Source: Aquabacterium fontiphilum
GTDB taxonomy: Bacteria > Pseudomonadota > Gammaproteobacteria > Burkholderiales > Burkholderiaceae_C
Assembly: GCF_009909205.1 (NCBI RefSeq)
Contig: NZ_JAAAPN010000010.1
Location: 62,001 to 126,000 of the forward strand
DNA length: 64,000 nt
Direction of reading: 5' to 3'
Below the pieces are notes generated by a model. It was not told the origin of the DNA. It was given only the letters and a program-made list of their open reading frames with translations, and did not search any database. The number at the start of each line of letters is the position of its first letter. Position 1 is the first letter of the stretch. Shown piece after piece: positions 1 to 10,106 of the stretch. Position numbers and translations under genes: made by a program.

Positions 1-654
1 CAGGTAGTTCTTGGCGTCAGACAAGCGGTACTGCACCGTGAAGCGAATGTCGACGATGTTCTCGTCGCGCGTCAGCATGAAGCTTTCGCGCAGACCGGTG
101 GTCTGCACCACCGCGTTGCTGCCGACCTCGACCGAGCGCAGTTGCGTCAGATTGACGGTTTCGTGCTGCTGGATCGGATAGGGCGCGCGCCATTTGAAAC
201 CCGCTTCGGAGGTGTGGCTGAAGCGGCCGAAGGTCAGCACAACGGCCTGCTGCCCTTCCTGCACGATGTAGAAGCCGCTGCCCAGCCAGATCAACCCCAC
301 CAGCCCCAGCACCACCCCGATGCCGATGCCTGCACTGCGGGGGTCAGGCGTCATGCTGCCGCCAGGCCCCTGGTCGCCACTGCCGCCGCCGTCCTTGCCG
401 GAGAACACGCCGCTGAGCTTGCGGTTGAAGTCGCGCCACAGTTCGTCCAGATCGGGCGGGCCATCGTTGCGGTTGTTGTACATGGGTTCACCGCCCGCGG
501 CGCCGGGCACCCGCTGCTGTGCGGACGAGACCAGCACCCAGCCAGCTCGACGCACAACGCCAGCCGCCAGTTGGGCCGCCAGGACCACCGCACGCAGTAC
601 CGCCGGGACAGATTTCACAGACGGGTCGCCCGAGGAAGGTGAAGACATGTTCAT
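1..654 (-). CDS. hflK: HflK, SPFH-family protease modulator (partial, C-terminus beyond window)
   Basis: HflK forms with HflC an inner-membrane SPFH/prohibitin complex that surrounds and regulates the FtsH protease. The visible part carries the family block GPPDLDELWRDFNRKLSG, a glycine-rich linker, one transmembrane segment (IGIGVVLGLVGLIWLGSGFY) and the start of the SPFH domain (VQEGQQAVVLTFGRFSHTSE). The gene continues leftwards out of the window. The start is uncertain. An ATG at 483 gives a family-like N-terminus (MYNNRNDGPP), but the frame stays open with coding-like codon use back to ATGs at 648 and 654, only 3 bases after the hflX stop, which would add about 57 residues. I report the long form. 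It is the last visible gene of the hfq-hflX-hflK run. Confidence 0.85.
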   Translation of the reverse strand, partial: MNMSSPSSGDPSVKSVPAVLRAVVLAAQLAAGVVRRAGWVLVSSAQQRVPGAAGGEPMYNNRNDGPPDLDELWRDFNRKLSGVFSGKDGGGSGDQGPGGSMTPDPRSAGIGIGVVLGLVGLIWLGSGFYIVQEGQQAVVLTFGRFSHTSEAGFKWRAPYPIQQHETVNLTQLRSVEVGSNAVVQTTGLRESFMLTRDENIVDIRFTVQYRLSDAKNYL

Positions 655-656
655 GT

Positions 657-1943
657 TCAGACGGGAGGTAAGAAGGACCCGCCGCCCGACGCGGGCGGCA
701 AGCCGTTGGAATTGTGCCTGTCAAAACGCGGATCGGCCGGCCCTGTTGGCGTGTCCGCACGGTTCAAACGGTCAACAGCGATCTCTGCAATCAGGTCGCG
801 CAGCGCCTGCAGGCCACTGCCGTCCAGCGCGCTGACGAACACACGCGGACAGACACGATGCGTCGGCAGTTCGAAGACATCACGCTCGTGTCGCGGGCGC
901 TGATGGGGCGGCAACAGGTCGACCTTGTTGAAGACCAGCACCTGCGTGACGTCACCGGCACCAATGTCCTGCAGCACCTTGAGCACTTCAGCAAGCTGCT
1001 CTTCCAGCACGGGGCTGGCTGCGTCGACCACGTGCAGCAGCACGTCGGCCTCGGCGGCTTCAAGCAAAGTGGCCTCGAATGCCTCGACCAGCGTGTGCGG
1101 CAGGTCGCGGATGAAACCCACCGTGTCAGACACAGTGACGCTACGGCCCACGGCCTGCAGGTAGAGCTGGCGGGTGGTGGTATCAAGCGTCGCGAACAAC
1201 TGGTCGGCCGCGTAGGTGCCGGCCTTGGTCAGGGCATTGAACAGCGTGGACTTGCCGGCGTTGGTGTAGCCGACCAACGAGACGCGGAAGGTGCCGGTGC
1301 GTTCGCGCGAGCGACGCTGGGTGTGACGCTGGCGCTTGACCTTGCCCAGTCGCTCCTTGAGCGACTTGATCTTTTGCTCGATCATGCGGCGGTCGAGCTC
1401 GATCTGAGTTTCGCCCGGGCCGCCACGATGGCCGACACCACCACGTTGGCGTTCCAAGTGGCTCCAACGGCGCACAAGCCGGGTAGACAGGTATTCAAGG
1501 CGAGCCAGTTCGACCTGCAGCTTGCCCTCATGGCTGCGGGCGCGCGCGCCGAAGATTTCGAGGATGAGGCCAGTGCGGTCGAGCACCTCGACGCCCAGAT
1601 GGCGCTCGAGGTTGCGCTGCTGGGCAGGCGACAAGGCCTGATCGAAGATCACGCCATGGGCCTGGTAGAGCGTGATGAGCTCCTTGATTTCGTCGGCCTT
1701 GCCGGAGCCGACGAACAAAGCCGGGTCTGGCGCCCGGCGTTTGGCCGTGACGCGCGCCACGGGCTGGTCGCCGGCGGACTCGGCCAGCAGCGCGAGCTCG
1801 TCCAGCGTCGGGTCGAATGCGCTGCCAGGCCCAAAGTCCACGCCGACCAGCACGACGCGGGGGTCATCCGGATGCAGGGCAGCGCCGGCGGCCGGAGAAG
1901 AAGCGCCGGGCTCGGCGCGCGGGGAGGAACGGGGTGAGGTCAC
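657..1943 (-). CDS. hflX: GTPase HflX
   Basis: HflX is a ribosome-associated GTPase that binds 50S and 70S ribosomes and splits stalled or stress-damaged ribosomes. The 428-residue protein has the HflX N-terminal domain with the diagnostic [13 protein letters not shown] motif (about 174-187), then a G domain with P-loop GYTNAGKS (225-232), DTVG (273-276) and NKVD (339-342). The length is normal. It starts with GTG, and this codon overlaps the hfq stop (GTGA), so the two genes are probably translationally coupled. hflK follows within a few bases. The hfq-hflX-hflK-hflC order is classical in proteobacteria, so the assignment is firm. Confidence 0.97.
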   Translation of the reverse strand: MTSPRSSPRAEPGASSPAAGAALHPDDPRVVLVGVDFGPGSAFDPTLDELALLAESAGDQPVARVTAKRRAPDPALFVGSGKADEIKELITLYQAHGVIFDQALSPAQQRNLERHLGVEVLDRTGLILEIFGARARSHEGKLQVELARLEYLSTRLVRRWSHLERQRGGVGHRGGPGETQIELDRRMIEQKIKSLKERLGKVKRQRHTQRRSRERTGTFRVSLVGYTNAGKSTLFNALTKAGTYAADQLFATLDTTTRQLYLQAVGRSVTVSDTVGFIRDLPHTLVEAFEATLLEAAEADVLLHVVDAASPVLEEQLAEVLKVLQDIGAGDVTQVLVFNKVDLLPPHQRPRHERDVFELPTHRVCPRVFVSALDGSGLQALRDLIAEIAVDRLNRADTPTGPADPRFDRHNSNGLPPASGGGSFLPPV

Positions 1944-2179
1944 CCTTCGGAGGATTCGCTGGCGTGGAAGTTGACGGCACGGCCTGGCACGACCGTGGAA
2001 ATGGCGTGCTTGTAGACCATCTGGGTGACCGTGTTGCGCAGCAGCACAACGTACTGGTCAAACGACTCGATGTGACCCTGCAGCTTGATGCCGTTGACCA
2101 GATAGATGGACACCGGCACGTGCTCGCGGCGCAGCAGGTTCAGGAAGGGGTCTTGTAGGAGTTGCCCTTTGTTGCTCAC
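1940..2179 (-). CDS. hfq: RNA chaperone Hfq
   Basis: Hfq is a hexameric Sm-like RNA chaperone that pairs small regulatory RNAs with mRNAs. The 79-residue protein has Sm1 ([21 protein letters not shown]) and Sm2 with the YKHAIS signature, then only a short tail, as is usual for betaproteobacterial Hfq. It starts with GTG (2179-2177), with GGAG eight bases upstream. The stop overlaps the GTG of hflX. The 162 bases up to der hold the likely promoter region; I see only weak candidate hexamers there (TTGACT, and a TATACA further upstream). Confidence 0.98.
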   Translation of the reverse strand: MSNKGQLLQDPFLNLLRREHVPVSIYLVNGIKLQGHIESFDQYVVLLRNTVTQMVYKHAISTVVPGRAVNFHASESSEG

Positions 2180-2303
2180 GATATGCTCCGTGTTGAAAAG
2201 TTTTCAGACGCGCCACCTTAACACAGTCAAGCTGGCGTTGACCTGCAGCGCCACGTAAACCCATGTATAGCTGGCTGAATGACACGGCAAGCCGGCGGAA
2301 CGC

Positions 2304-2337
2304 GTGCTCCCCGCGCGCTTGGGCGCACGGGGAGCAC
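2304..2337 (-). other. Strong hairpin just after der
   Basis: A perfect 10-bp inverted repeat (GTGCTCCCCG / CGGGGAGCAC) with a 14-base loop lies 5 bases past the der stop, in the der-hfq intergenic region. There is no U tract on either strand, so it is not a standard intrinsic terminator. It could stabilise the 3' end of the upstream transcript or partly insulate hfq from the long bamB-der transcript. Confidence 0.5.
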
Positions 2338-2341
2338 CCCG

Positions 2342-3685
2342 TCAGGCAGACTTGTCGTCGAACGGGTTGTGGCCCGACTTCAGCTCGATGCGCAACGGCG
2401 TGCCGCTGAGCTTGAAGTGCTCGCGAAAGCGACCTTCGAGGTAGCGCTTGTAGGCGTCGGTGACGTGCTCCAAGGCGTTGCCGTGGATCACGATGATGGG
2501 CGGATTCTGGCCGCCCTGGTGGGCGTAGCGCAGTTTGGGGCGCACGGTGCCAGCCCGCTTGGGCTGCTGATAGGCCACGGCCTCGGCCAGCAGGCGCGTG
2601 AGCACCGGTGTGGTCATCTTGCGTGTGGCCGACGACCACGCATCCGAGATGGCCTTCCACAGGGGGCCGAGGCCCTGGCGCTTGATCGCCGAAATGTGCA
2701 GGATGGGCGCGAACTTCAGGAAGGACAGGCGGTGCTCGATCGAGCGCTGCAGCATCTCGCGCTGGTAGCTGTCGACCGCGTCCCATTTGTTGACGGCGAT
2801 GACCACGGCGCGGCCGGTTTCAAGGATGTAGCCGGCAATGTGGGCATCCTGTTCACTGATGCCCTGCGTGGCATCGACCAGCAACAGCACCACATTGGCA
2901 TCCGAGATGGCCTGCAGTGTCTTGACCACCGAGAACTTCTCGATGGCCTCGAACACCCTGCCCTTGCGGCGCAGGCCCGCCGTGTCGATCAGTTCGAAGC
3001 GCTGGCCGTTGCGCTCGAACGGCACGCTGATGGCGTCGCGCGTCGTGCCGGGCATGTCGAAGGCCACGAGGCGCTCTTCGCCCAACCAGGTGTTGATCAG
3101 CGTCGACTTGCCCACGTTGGGCCGCCCGGCCACCGCCAGGCGGATGGGACGCTCGGCCGAGCCGTCGGCCAGTTCGTCATCGTCTTCCGGCTCAGGGATG
3201 TCTTCGAGCGCCAGCTCAAGCACGCCCCGGATGCCCTGCCCGTGCGCCGCCGAGACGGCCAGCGGCTCGCCGATGCCGAGCTCGTGGAACTCGGCCAGTT
3301 GCGGCGCATCCTGCATGCCCTCAGCCTTGTTGGCCACCAGCAGCACCTTCTTGCGCGAGGCTCGCAGGTAGTTGGCGATGTCGTGATCCTGGGCGGACAG
3401 GCCGTTGCGGGCATCGACCACAAAGATCACCACGTCGGCTTCGGCCACAGCCTGACGGGTCTGCTTGGCCATCTCCTTGAAGATGCCGTCCTTGCAGTCC
3501 GGCTCGAAGCCGCCCGTGTCGACCACGATGAACGCGCGCTGGCCCAGCCGACCCTCGCCATAGTGGCGGTCACGGGTCAGGCCGGCAAAGTCGGCGACGA
3601 TGGCGTCGCGCGATTTGGTCAGACGGTTGAAGAACGTCGATTTGCCGACGTTGGGGCGTCCGACCAGCGCAATAACAGGTTTCAT
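2342..3685 (-). CDS. der: Ribosome biogenesis GTPase Der (EngA)
   Basis: Der is a double-GTPase needed for late 50S ribosomal subunit assembly. Two tandem G domains are visible, each with the same P-loop GRPNVGKS (residues 9-16 and 187-194), separated by an acidic linker ([11 protein letters not shown]), and a C-terminal KH-like domain ending in LKSGHNPFD. The length of 447 residues is typical, and [12 protein letters not shown] is the expected N-terminus. It follows bamB in the same direction, 29 bases downstream, an association common in beta- and gammaproteobacteria. Confidence 0.98.
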   Translation of the reverse strand: MKPVIALVGRPNVGKSTFFNRLTKSRDAIVADFAGLTRDRHYGEGRLGQRAFIVVDTGGFEPDCKDGIFKEMAKQTRQAVAEADVVIFVVDARNGLSAQDHDIANYLRASRKKVLLVANKAEGMQDAPQLAEFHELGIGEPLAVSAAHGQGIRGVLELALEDIPEPEDDDELADGSAERPIRLAVAGRPNVGKSTLINTWLGEERLVAFDMPGTTRDAISVPFERNGQRFELIDTAGLRRKGRVFEAIEKFSVVKTLQAISDANVVLLLVDATQGISEQDAHIAGYILETGRAVVIAVNKWDAVDSYQREMLQRSIEHRLSFLKFAPILHISAIKRQGLGPLWKAISDAWSSATRKMTTPVLTRLLAEAVAYQQPKRAGTVRPKLRYAHQGGQNPPIIVIHGNALEHVTDAYKRYLEGRFREHFKLSGTPLRIELKSGHNPFDDKSA

Positions 3686-3714
3686 GAATCACTCAGCCCG
3701 ACCAGCGGGCAATG

Positions 3715-4854
3715 TCAGTTCAGGCGCAGCGCGTAGACCGAGCCTTTTTGGGTGGCCACCAGCAGCAGGTCGCGCACGACCACGGGCGTACCGGCGGCGG
3801 GGCCATCCAGTTCGAGGCGGGCCAGCGTGCGTCCATCGGCCAGGGCCAACAGGTGGACGAAGCCGCTGTTGTCGACGAACGCCGCCCGATCGCCCCAGAT
3901 CACTGGCGCAGACAGGCCTCGGTGTGTGAAGCGGTCGACACGCCACAACTGCTCGCCGTTGTCCATCTTCCATGCGGTGATGCGGTCAACGCCGTCGGCG
4001 CCGACCACTACGCGCTCATCGGCGCCGACGCCCTGGGTGCCGGCCTGGGGCCGCGCCCAGCGCACCGAACCGCGGTTCAGCTCCAGACAGGCCACGGACA
4101 GCTGGAAGACCCGCACGCAGGCTTCATCATCGGCCCGGGCCAGCGGGCCGACCAGGTCAGCCAGGCGCTCGACTTCGTTGGTGCCGCGCGGCGTGCCGAC
4201 GTTGACGTCGAAGCGCACAGTGCCACGGGTCGGATCCAAGCCGACAAGCCGCGAGCCTTGCCCCACCAGCAGCGTGTCGCGGAACGGCGCAAGCACGCCT
4301 CGGGTCGCCAGCGTCAGGCTGTCGCCACCCGGCCGCTGGTACTGCCACAGCCAGCGGCCGTCCAGTGCGTCATAGCCGCGAACGTTGCGGTCCAGCAGCA
4401 TCACGAAGACGCGTTCGCCGGCCACGAGCGGCGGGGTCGTCACGCGGCCCGGCAACTGTTCGCGCCAGGCCGGCTTGCCCTGGTCGAAGACCATCAGTTC
4501 ATTGTTCTGCGTGACCACGGCGGCATGGCGCCCGTCGCTGCCCGCGCCTGCACTGATGCGGGCGTCGATTTGGGTGCGCCAGCGCTCCTTGCCGCTGTCC
4601 AGTTCCCAGGCAGCGAGCGTGCCGCCGGTGGACACGGCCGTAACGGCGCCGCCAGCGACGACCAGACCGAGATCGGCCGAGGTGTCGCCGATCCGGTTCT
4701 GCCACGCCACCGACAAGCGCGCCGACGGCTTGAGCGCCTCCAGGGGCGCCGGGCTGGGCTTGCTGGAGCCGCAGCCGGTCAGCGCCAGCGCCGCAGAGCC
4801 GACGGCCAGGGCCCACAGCGAGCGGCGGACGGTCGAGGAGGTGAAAGACATCAT
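3715..4854 (-). CDS. bamB: Outer membrane protein assembly factor BamB
   Basis: BamB is the beta-propeller lipoprotein of the BAM complex that inserts beta-barrel proteins into the outer membrane. The N-terminus is a lipoprotein signal peptide with lipobox LTGC (Cys at about 28), followed by repeated PQQ-like blades (for example GGTLAAWELDSGKERW and VYALRLN at the end). The length of 379 residues fits the family. The gene begins ATG ATG, so the start may be one codon later at 4851. It sits between the yfgM-like gene and der, its usual place. Confidence 0.96.
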   Translation of the reverse strand: MMSFTSSTVRRSLWALAVGSAALALTGCGSSKPSPAPLEALKPSARLSVAWQNRIGDTSADLGLVVAGGAVTAVSTGGTLAAWELDSGKERWRTQIDARISAGAGSDGRHAAVVTQNNELMVFDQGKPAWREQLPGRVTTPPLVAGERVFVMLLDRNVRGYDALDGRWLWQYQRPGGDSLTLATRGVLAPFRDTLLVGQGSRLVGLDPTRGTVRFDVNVGTPRGTNEVERLADLVGPLARADDEACVRVFQLSVACLELNRGSVRWARPQAGTQGVGADERVVVGADGVDRITAWKMDNGEQLWRVDRFTHRGLSAPVIWGDRAAFVDNSGFVHLLALADGRTLARLELDGPAAGTPVVVRDLLLVATQKGSVYALRLN

Positions 4855-4913
4855 GAAGCGGTTCCGTTCAGATCAAGTCGGTTCGGTTCGGGGACGACTC
4901 AGCGCCCGACCGA

Positions 4914-5576
4914 TCAGGAGTTCACGTCTGGACGTGGCTGGGGCGCCTGGCCCAGCGCCGTCAGCTTGCCTTCGATCAGCCGACGGTACTCGACGGACGG
5001 ATCCATGGCCTGCCAGGCGGCGCGGTACGCCTCGATCGCCTCTGCGGTCTTGCCCTGAGCCTGCAGGACGTCGCCGCGCCGGTCGGCTGCCAGTGCCTCG
5101 AACTCCGCCGGCATCTTGGCCGCCAGCAACTTGAGTGCGCCGTCATGCTCCTTCGCATCCAGCAGCACGCCGGCAAGCCTCAACCGGCCAATGGCCACCA
5201 AGTTGTCGTTCTTGCCGTGGTCGACCAGCCATTGCAGCGCGGCGCGGGTGTCGTCGGCCTTGCCTGCATCTGCCGCCACACGTGCGGCCAACAGGGCCCC
5301 CTGCTCGGCAAAGGTCGTCCCGCCATACTGATCTTTCAGGTCGGCGAAGGCCTGGCGCACCTGGTCGACCTGCCCGGCCGAGGCCGCGCGGTCAAGTTCT
5401 TCGTACAGGCCACCCGCCGCCCCGGCACGCTGCTGTTGCCAATAGAGGTAGCCCGTCCAACCGGCATAGGCGCCCAGCACCAACACCAGCACCCAGGTGA
5501 TGAGGTTGCCGTATTGCTTCCAGAATTGCTTGATGCGGTCAAGCTGTTCCTGTTGATCCGAGTCGTACGTGGCCAT
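4914..5576 (-). CDS. yfgM: YfgM-like tetratricopeptide protein (SecYEG ancillary subunit family)
   Basis: This 220-residue protein has a short cytosolic N-terminus, one membrane anchor (about 25-45, LITWVLVLVLGAYAGWTGYLYW) and a periplasmic region of TPR-like helices (ALQWLVDHGKNDNLVAIGRLRLAGVLLD...). In E. coli YfgM is a SecYEG/PpiD-associated protein thought to help hand over periplasmic chaperone clients. Position between hisS and bamB and the domain layout support the family call; the precise function here is inference. The ATG at 5576 is the only sensible start. Confidence 0.88.
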   Translation of the reverse strand: MATYDSDQQEQLDRIKQFWKQYGNLITWVLVLVLGAYAGWTGYLYWQQQRAGAAGGLYEELDRAASAGQVDQVRQAFADLKDQYGGTTFAEQGALLAARVAADAGKADDTRAALQWLVDHGKNDNLVAIGRLRLAGVLLDAKEHDGALKLLAAKMPAEFEALAADRRGDVLQAQGKTAEAIEAYRAAWQAMDPSVEYRRLIEGKLTALGQAPQPRPDVNS

Positions 5577-5621
5577 GAGAGCGCGTCGGTTGATGGTTGG
5601 TGTTCGGGCGTGGAGCCGGGA

Positions 5622-6923
5622 TTATGACGCGGACGCGCGAGCAAGCCCGCTCGCCCAGCCGGCCATGTCGGTCAGGCGCTGCTGCAGTTGCTCGCCGCCG
5701 TCGCGAAGGGGCTTGACGGTGACCTGGCCGGCCGCAAGTTCGTCGGGCCCGAAGACCAGCGCAAAACGCGCCCCACTGGCGTCGGCTTTCTTGAACTGCG
5801 ACTTCGCGCTGGTCGGGCCGTCCTTGCCCTGGGGATGCAGTTGTACGCAGACGCCATGCGCCCGCAGCCCCTCGAGCGCGTGAAGCACGGTGGCCATCGG
5901 GGCACCGGCCAGCACGACGGCATAGGCATCGGGCGCTGGCGCGGTGGGAGCCGCGCCGACCTCTTCCAGCAACAACAGCAGGCGCTCCATGCCCAGGCCC
6001 CAACCAACGGCGGGGGCGGGCTTGCCGCCCAGCTGCTCGATCAGCCCGTCGTAGCGGCCGCCGCCGCAGACGGTGCCCTGCGCGCCGAGGCGGTCGGTCA
6101 CCCATTCGAAGACGGTGAGGTTGTAGTAGTCCATGCCGCGCACCAAGCGCGTGTTCAGCTCGTAGGGCACGCCGACGGCATCCAGCGCGGCCCGCACGGC
6201 GTGCAGGTGAGCCAGCGAGGCTTCGCCGAGAAAATCCATGAGCTTGGGTGCCGCCTCGACGATGGGCTGCATGGCCGGATTTTTTGTGTCCAGAATGCGC
6301 AGCGGGTTGCTGTGCAGCCTGCGACGGGCGTCGTCGTCCAACTGGTCGGCGTGGGCTTCCAAGTGGCGGATCAGCGCTTCGCGGTGGGCCAGCCTTTCGG
6401 CTGGCTGCCCCAGGCTGTTGAGTTGCAGGCGCACGTCCTGGCCCACGGTCAGCCCCAGGTCACGCCACAGCGCAGCCGTCATCAGGATGACTTCGGCATC
6501 CACATCCGGCCCCGGGAAACCCAGCACCTCGGCGCCCACCTGATGGAACTGACGGTAGCGGCCCTTTTGCGGACGCTCGTGACGGAACATCGGCCCGATG
6601 TAGTAAAGCCGGCGACCGCCTTCGTACAGGAAGTTGTGCTCGTTCATGGCGCGCACCACACCGGCCGTGCCTTCGGGGCGCAGCGTGAGGCGGTCACCGT
6701 TGAGGCTGTCCTCGAACGAGTACATCTCTTTTTCGACGATGTCGGTCACCTCACCCAGGCCACGCACGAACAGGGCCGTGGGCTCGACGATGGGCGTGCG
6801 CACGTTCTGATAGCCGTAGCGCCGCATCAGGCGCCGCACCGTGTCTTCGAGCCACTCCCACCGCGCCGAATCGGGCGGCAGGATGTCGTTCATGCCCTTG
6901 ATGGCCTTGAGTTGTTCCGCCAT
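5622..6923 (-). CDS. hisS: Histidine--tRNA ligase
   Basis: HisS charges tRNA-His with histidine. The 433-residue protein begins [19 protein letters not shown], the standard N-terminus, and carries class II aminoacyl-tRNA synthetase motif 2 ([12 protein letters not shown]), the histidine-binding block [12 protein letters not shown] and a C-terminal anticodon-binding domain. The frame stays open 51 bases further upstream, into ispG, but the ATG at 6923 fits the family. No clear Shine-Dalgarno sequence precedes it. It lies 31 bases after ispG in the ispG-hisS-yfgM-bamB-der run. Confidence 0.97.
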   Translation of the reverse strand: MAEQLKAIKGMNDILPPDSARWEWLEDTVRRLMRRYGYQNVRTPIVEPTALFVRGLGEVTDIVEKEMYSFEDSLNGDRLTLRPEGTAGVVRAMNEHNFLYEGGRRLYYIGPMFRHERPQKGRYRQFHQVGAEVLGFPGPDVDAEVILMTAALWRDLGLTVGQDVRLQLNSLGQPAERLAHREALIRHLEAHADQLDDDARRRLHSNPLRILDTKNPAMQPIVEAAPKLMDFLGEASLAHLHAVRAALDAVGVPYELNTRLVRGMDYYNLTVFEWVTDRLGAQGTVCGGGRYDGLIEQLGGKPAPAVGWGLGMERLLLLLEEVGAAPTAPAPDAYAVVLAGAPMATVLHALEGLRAHGVCVQLHPQGKDGPTSAKSQFKKADASGARFALVFGPDELAAGQVTVKPLRDGGEQLQQRLTDMAGWASGLARASAS

Positions 6924-6954
6924 GAAAAAAGTTGAATGCGTTGACGCGTCGACC

Positions 6955-8223
6955 TCAGGCCACAGCCTGACCAAAGCGACGCTGGATGTATTGCTCGACG
7001 AGGGCCTGGAACTCGGCCGCGATGCCTTCGCCGCGCAGCGTCAAGGCCTTCTCGCCATCGATGAAGACGGGGGCCGCGGGGGCCTCGCCGGTGCCGGGCA
7101 GGCTGATGCCAATGTCGGCGTGCTTGCTTTCGCCCGGGCCGTTGACGATGCAGCCCATGACAGCCACCTTGAGGTTTTCGACGCCGGGGTATTGCGCCCG
7201 CCAGATCGGCATCTGCGCACGCAGGAAGTCGTCGATCTGCTTGGCGAGTTCCTGGAACGTTGTGCTGGTGGTGCGGCCACAGCCCGGGCAGGCCGTGACG
7301 CTGGGCACGAAGGCGCGCAGACCCAACGCCTGCAGGATCTCGAGCGCCACCACGACCTCTTGCGTTCTGGCTTCACCCGGCTGGGGCGTAAGCGACACGC
7401 GGATGGTGTCGCCGATGCCCTCTTGCAGCAGCACGGACAGCGCGGCCGCCGAGGCCACGGTGCCCTTGGTGCCCATCCCGGCTTCGGTCAGGCCCAGATG
7501 CAGCGGATGACGGCAACGTTGCGCCAGGGCGCGGTAGACGGAAATCAGATCCTGCACGCCGCTGACCTTGCACGACAGAATGACCTGCTCAGGTGCCATG
7601 CCGAGATCGCAAGCCTGCCGGGCCGATTCCAGCGCCGACGTCACCAGCGCCTGGTACATCACCTGCTTGGCATCCCAGGGCTGGGCGCGGCGGGCGTTCT
7701 CATCCATGAGCGCCGCAAGCAGCTCCTGATCCAGGCTGCCCCAGTTCACGCCGATGCGCACGACCTTGTCGTAACGCATGGCGGCTTCGATCATCTGGGC
7801 AAACTGGCGGTCTTTCTTGTCGCCCTTGCCCACATTGCCCGGGTTGATGCGGTACTTGGACAGGGCCTCGGCGCAGGCCGGGTGGTCGGTCAACAGGCGA
7901 TGGCCGTTGTAATGGAAATCGCCCACCAGCGGCGTGTCGATGCCCATGCGGTCAAGCTGGTCGCGGATGTGTGGCACAGCCTCGGCCGCTTCAGGCGTGT
8001 TCACGGTGATGCGCACCATCTCGGAGCCCGCGAGCGACAGTTCCTTGACCTGGATGGCAGTCCCGATGACATCCACCGTGTCGGTGTTGGTCATGGACTG
8101 CACGCGCACGGGCGCGTCGCCGCCGATGGTGACCACGCGGCTGCCCCACACCACACGGGCCTGCAGGCTGCGGCGCGGCGCAGGCGAAGCCACGTCAATC
8201 AGCTCAGGGATTTGCGAACTCAT
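6955..8223 (-). CDS. ispG: 4-hydroxy-3-methylbut-2-en-1-yl diphosphate synthase (flavodoxin)
   Basis: IspG (GcpE) is the iron-sulfur enzyme for the penultimate step of the non-mevalonate isoprenoid pathway. The 422-residue protein shows the N-terminal TIM-barrel signature ([14 protein letters not shown]) and the C-terminal cysteine motif CPGCGRT, which provides cluster ligands together with the later cysteine in [11 protein letters not shown]. Its length includes the insert typical of betaproteobacterial IspG. The start codon overlaps the rodZ stop (ATGA), so translation is probably coupled. Confidence 0.98.
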   Translation of the reverse strand: MSSQIPELIDVASPAPRRSLQARVVWGSRVVTIGGDAPVRVQSMTNTDTVDVIGTAIQVKELSLAGSEMVRITVNTPEAAEAVPHIRDQLDRMGIDTPLVGDFHYNGHRLLTDHPACAEALSKYRINPGNVGKGDKKDRQFAQMIEAAMRYDKVVRIGVNWGSLDQELLAALMDENARRAQPWDAKQVMYQALVTSALESARQACDLGMAPEQVILSCKVSGVQDLISVYRALAQRCRHPLHLGLTEAGMGTKGTVASAAALSVLLQEGIGDTIRVSLTPQPGEARTQEVVVALEILQALGLRAFVPSVTACPGCGRTTSTTFQELAKQIDDFLRAQMPIWRAQYPGVENLKVAVMGCIVNGPGESKHADIGISLPGTGEAPAAPVFIDGEKALTLRGEGIAAEFQALVEQYIQRRFGQAVA

Positions 8224-9227
8224 TTCAACTCCAGACGCGCGACGTTGTTGCGGGTATGGGGAGCCAGGTCAATCGGCTGGCCGCCGTAGCGCAGGCTGAC
8301 CGCCGGGGCGTTGCCGACACGCACGCGCAGCGGCGGCTGGCCCTCGACTTCGAGGCTCTCACCGGCCTGGACCAACCGCGAAAACACCTTGCGGCCACTG
8401 ACCGCCTCACGCACATCGACCCAGGCCGGCTCTCGCACACTGAGGCCCACGCGACCGTTGCCCCCCGGCGCGTTGGCCGGATCCAGACTCAGCGGTGGTA
8501 CGCCGCCAGATGCCACCGGCGCGGCCCCACCTGACTGCGTCGCTTCTGGCGCTGAGGCAGACGCCACCTGTGACGCAGGCGCAGCCACCGAAGCGCTCAC
8601 CCCAGGCGGCTCGGCGAAGGGCACGGCCGTGTCGGGAGGCTGCGTGCCCACCTGGGCTTCCGCCCCCTCGCCGTCTGCGCCGGCCACGCCTTCCGCGGGC
8701 TTGCTATCCGACACAGCAGAAGGGGACGCATGCTCGGACGATGTTCCCCAGGGGCCGAACTGCCACGGCATGCTGTCCGGCCAACCATAGACCACGGCGG
8801 CCGCCAGCAGAATGAGCAGGGGAACCAACAGACGATGACGGGACAGGCTGCGCCAGCCTGAAGTGCCCAGGGACAGCTTGCTCAGCCCGCCCCGGCGCTG
8901 AGGCAGTGGCTGGTTCAAAGGTGCATGGGCCTCATGCAGGCGCGCCGGCTCCGCCGGCGGCAACGCCCGCAGCACGGGTGCTGGATCGATTTTCAGGGCA
9001 CGGCAGACCGTCTGCGCCAGCGCCCGGGTGAAGTTGGCGTCGGCCACTCGCGCAAGCTGGTCGGATTCCAGCGCCTGGATGCGGCCCGGCGCCACCTTGA
9101 TGATGGCCGACAGGGCTTCGACGGTCAGGCCCTGCCTTTCTCGCTCGGCACGCAGCAACTGCCCCGCACTGCGCTGCGAGGCATCCGGCTGCTGGAGCCC
9201 GGATGGGGTGCTGCCTGGCTCACTCAT
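8220..9227 (-). CDS. rodZ: RodZ-like cell-shape protein (HTH domain, membrane anchor, DUF4115)
   Basis: RodZ links the MreB cytoskeleton to the cell-wall elongation machinery. This 335-residue protein has a cytosolic helix-turn-helix domain of the Xre/HTH_25 type (about 22-90, [19 protein letters not shown]), a basic stretch, one membrane segment ([17 protein letters not shown]), an Ala/Pro-rich linker and a C-terminal periplasmic beta-domain ([19 protein letters not shown]...). I chose the ATG at 9227 ([10 protein letters not shown]); the longer frame would overlap most of the pilW 3' end. It overlaps pilW by 8 bases and ispG by 4. The position between pilW and ispG is the standard rodZ slot. 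Confidence 0.92.
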   Translation of the reverse strand: MSEPGSTPSGLQQPDASQRSAGQLLRAERERQGLTVEALSAIIKVAPGRIQALESDQLARVADANFTRALAQTVCRALKIDPAPVLRALPPAEPARLHEAHAPLNQPLPQRRGGLSKLSLGTSGWRSLSRHRLLVPLLILLAAAVVYGWPDSMPWQFGPWGTSSEHASPSAVSDSKPAEGVAGADGEGAEAQVGTQPPDTAVPFAEPPGVSASVAAPASQVASASAPEATQSGGAAPVASGGVPPLSLDPANAPGGNGRVGLSVREPAWVDVREAVSGRKVFSRLVQAGESLEVEGQPPLRVRVGNAPAVSLRYGGQPIDLAPHTRNNVARLELK

Positions 9228-10056
9228 CGAAGCGCCCCAGTTCCAGCGCCGTGGCCTCTCGCGACGTCGGGAAGCGACTGCGTAGCTGCGAGCCCAGTTC
9301 GTTGCGCCCTGCGATGTTGCCAAGGCGGTGTTCGATGCGCGCGGCCAGCCACAGCGACTCTGCCGTGACCTGCTCAGGAACATTGTTCACGCGGCGGATG
9401 TAAAAACGGGCGCGCTCAAGCTCACCGCGGCGATGCAGCACCATTGCCAGGTTGTAGGCGGTGGCCGGATTGCCTGAGTCGACCTCGTACGAGGCCAGCA
9501 GCGTCTTCTCAGCTTCGGCAAACAGCCCCGCCCGCATCTGGCAGACACCGCGCGCGAGCAAGGTACGGCTGGTGTCGACCGTCAGCGGAAAGCCCATGGC
9601 CCGGTTGAAAAGACTGTCGGCAGCGGCATACTGGCCCCGGTTGCAGAGGTACCACGCGTAGTTGTGCATCACGCTGCCATTGCCCGGGTCCAGATCCATG
9701 GCACGGCGAAAGCTGGACTCGGCCCGCTCGGCGTCGCCCAGCGCGTCGTAGATCAGAGCGCGCAACTCATGGGTGGCAGGCAGCCGTGCGTCAATCGACT
9801 CTGCTTGCTTGAGTTCATCCAGCGCAGTGGTGAACTGCCCCTGCTGGTAATAGGTCGTGGCCAACTCCAGCCGGATGCGGGCGCGGCGGCGGGTCTCGCT
9901 GTCGTCGGAGGCAGTGGGAATGTCGCGTGGAGCGCGGACGCTCGCTCCAGCCGGTCCACCCGTTTGCGGCACCTGCACACAGGCCGTCAGCCCCAAGGCA
10001 AGCAGCATCCAGGTGACCAGCAGCAGCCCGGCGGGCCGGGATCGCGACATCGTCAT
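9220..10056 (-). CDS. pilW: Type IV pilus biogenesis lipoprotein PilW/PilF (TPR)
   Basis: PilW (PilF in Pseudomonas) is an outer-membrane lipoprotein pilotin that helps assemble the PilQ secretin of type IV pili. The 278-residue protein has a lipoprotein signal peptide (LLALGLTAC lipobox) and consecutive TPR repeats (ATTYYQQGQFTTALDELKQA, YDALGDAERAESSFRRAMDL, and further units). The start at 10056 is supported by AGGAGA seven bases upstream. Its place between rlmN and rodZ is conserved. That type IV pili are made is suggested but not shown by this window. Confidence 0.93.
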   Translation of the reverse strand: MTMSRSRPAGLLLVTWMLLALGLTACVQVPQTGGPAGASVRAPRDIPTASDDSETRRRARIRLELATTYYQQGQFTTALDELKQAESIDARLPATHELRALIYDALGDAERAESSFRRAMDLDPGNGSVMHNYAWYLCNRGQYAAADSLFNRAMGFPLTVDTSRTLLARGVCQMRAGLFAEAEKTLLASYEVDSGNPATAYNLAMVLHRRGELERARFYIRRVNNVPEQVTAESLWLAARIEHRLGNIAGRNELGSQLRSRFPTSREATALELGRFDE

Positions 10057-10106
10057 GCAGTGTCTCCTATGTTGACTGACCGGTCCTGTCGACCGGAGCC
10101 GGCGCC

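Noticed and set aside
2304-2337. Intrinsic terminator after der
   Set aside because: The hairpin is strong but lacks a U tract on either strand, so it is recorded only as a hairpin.
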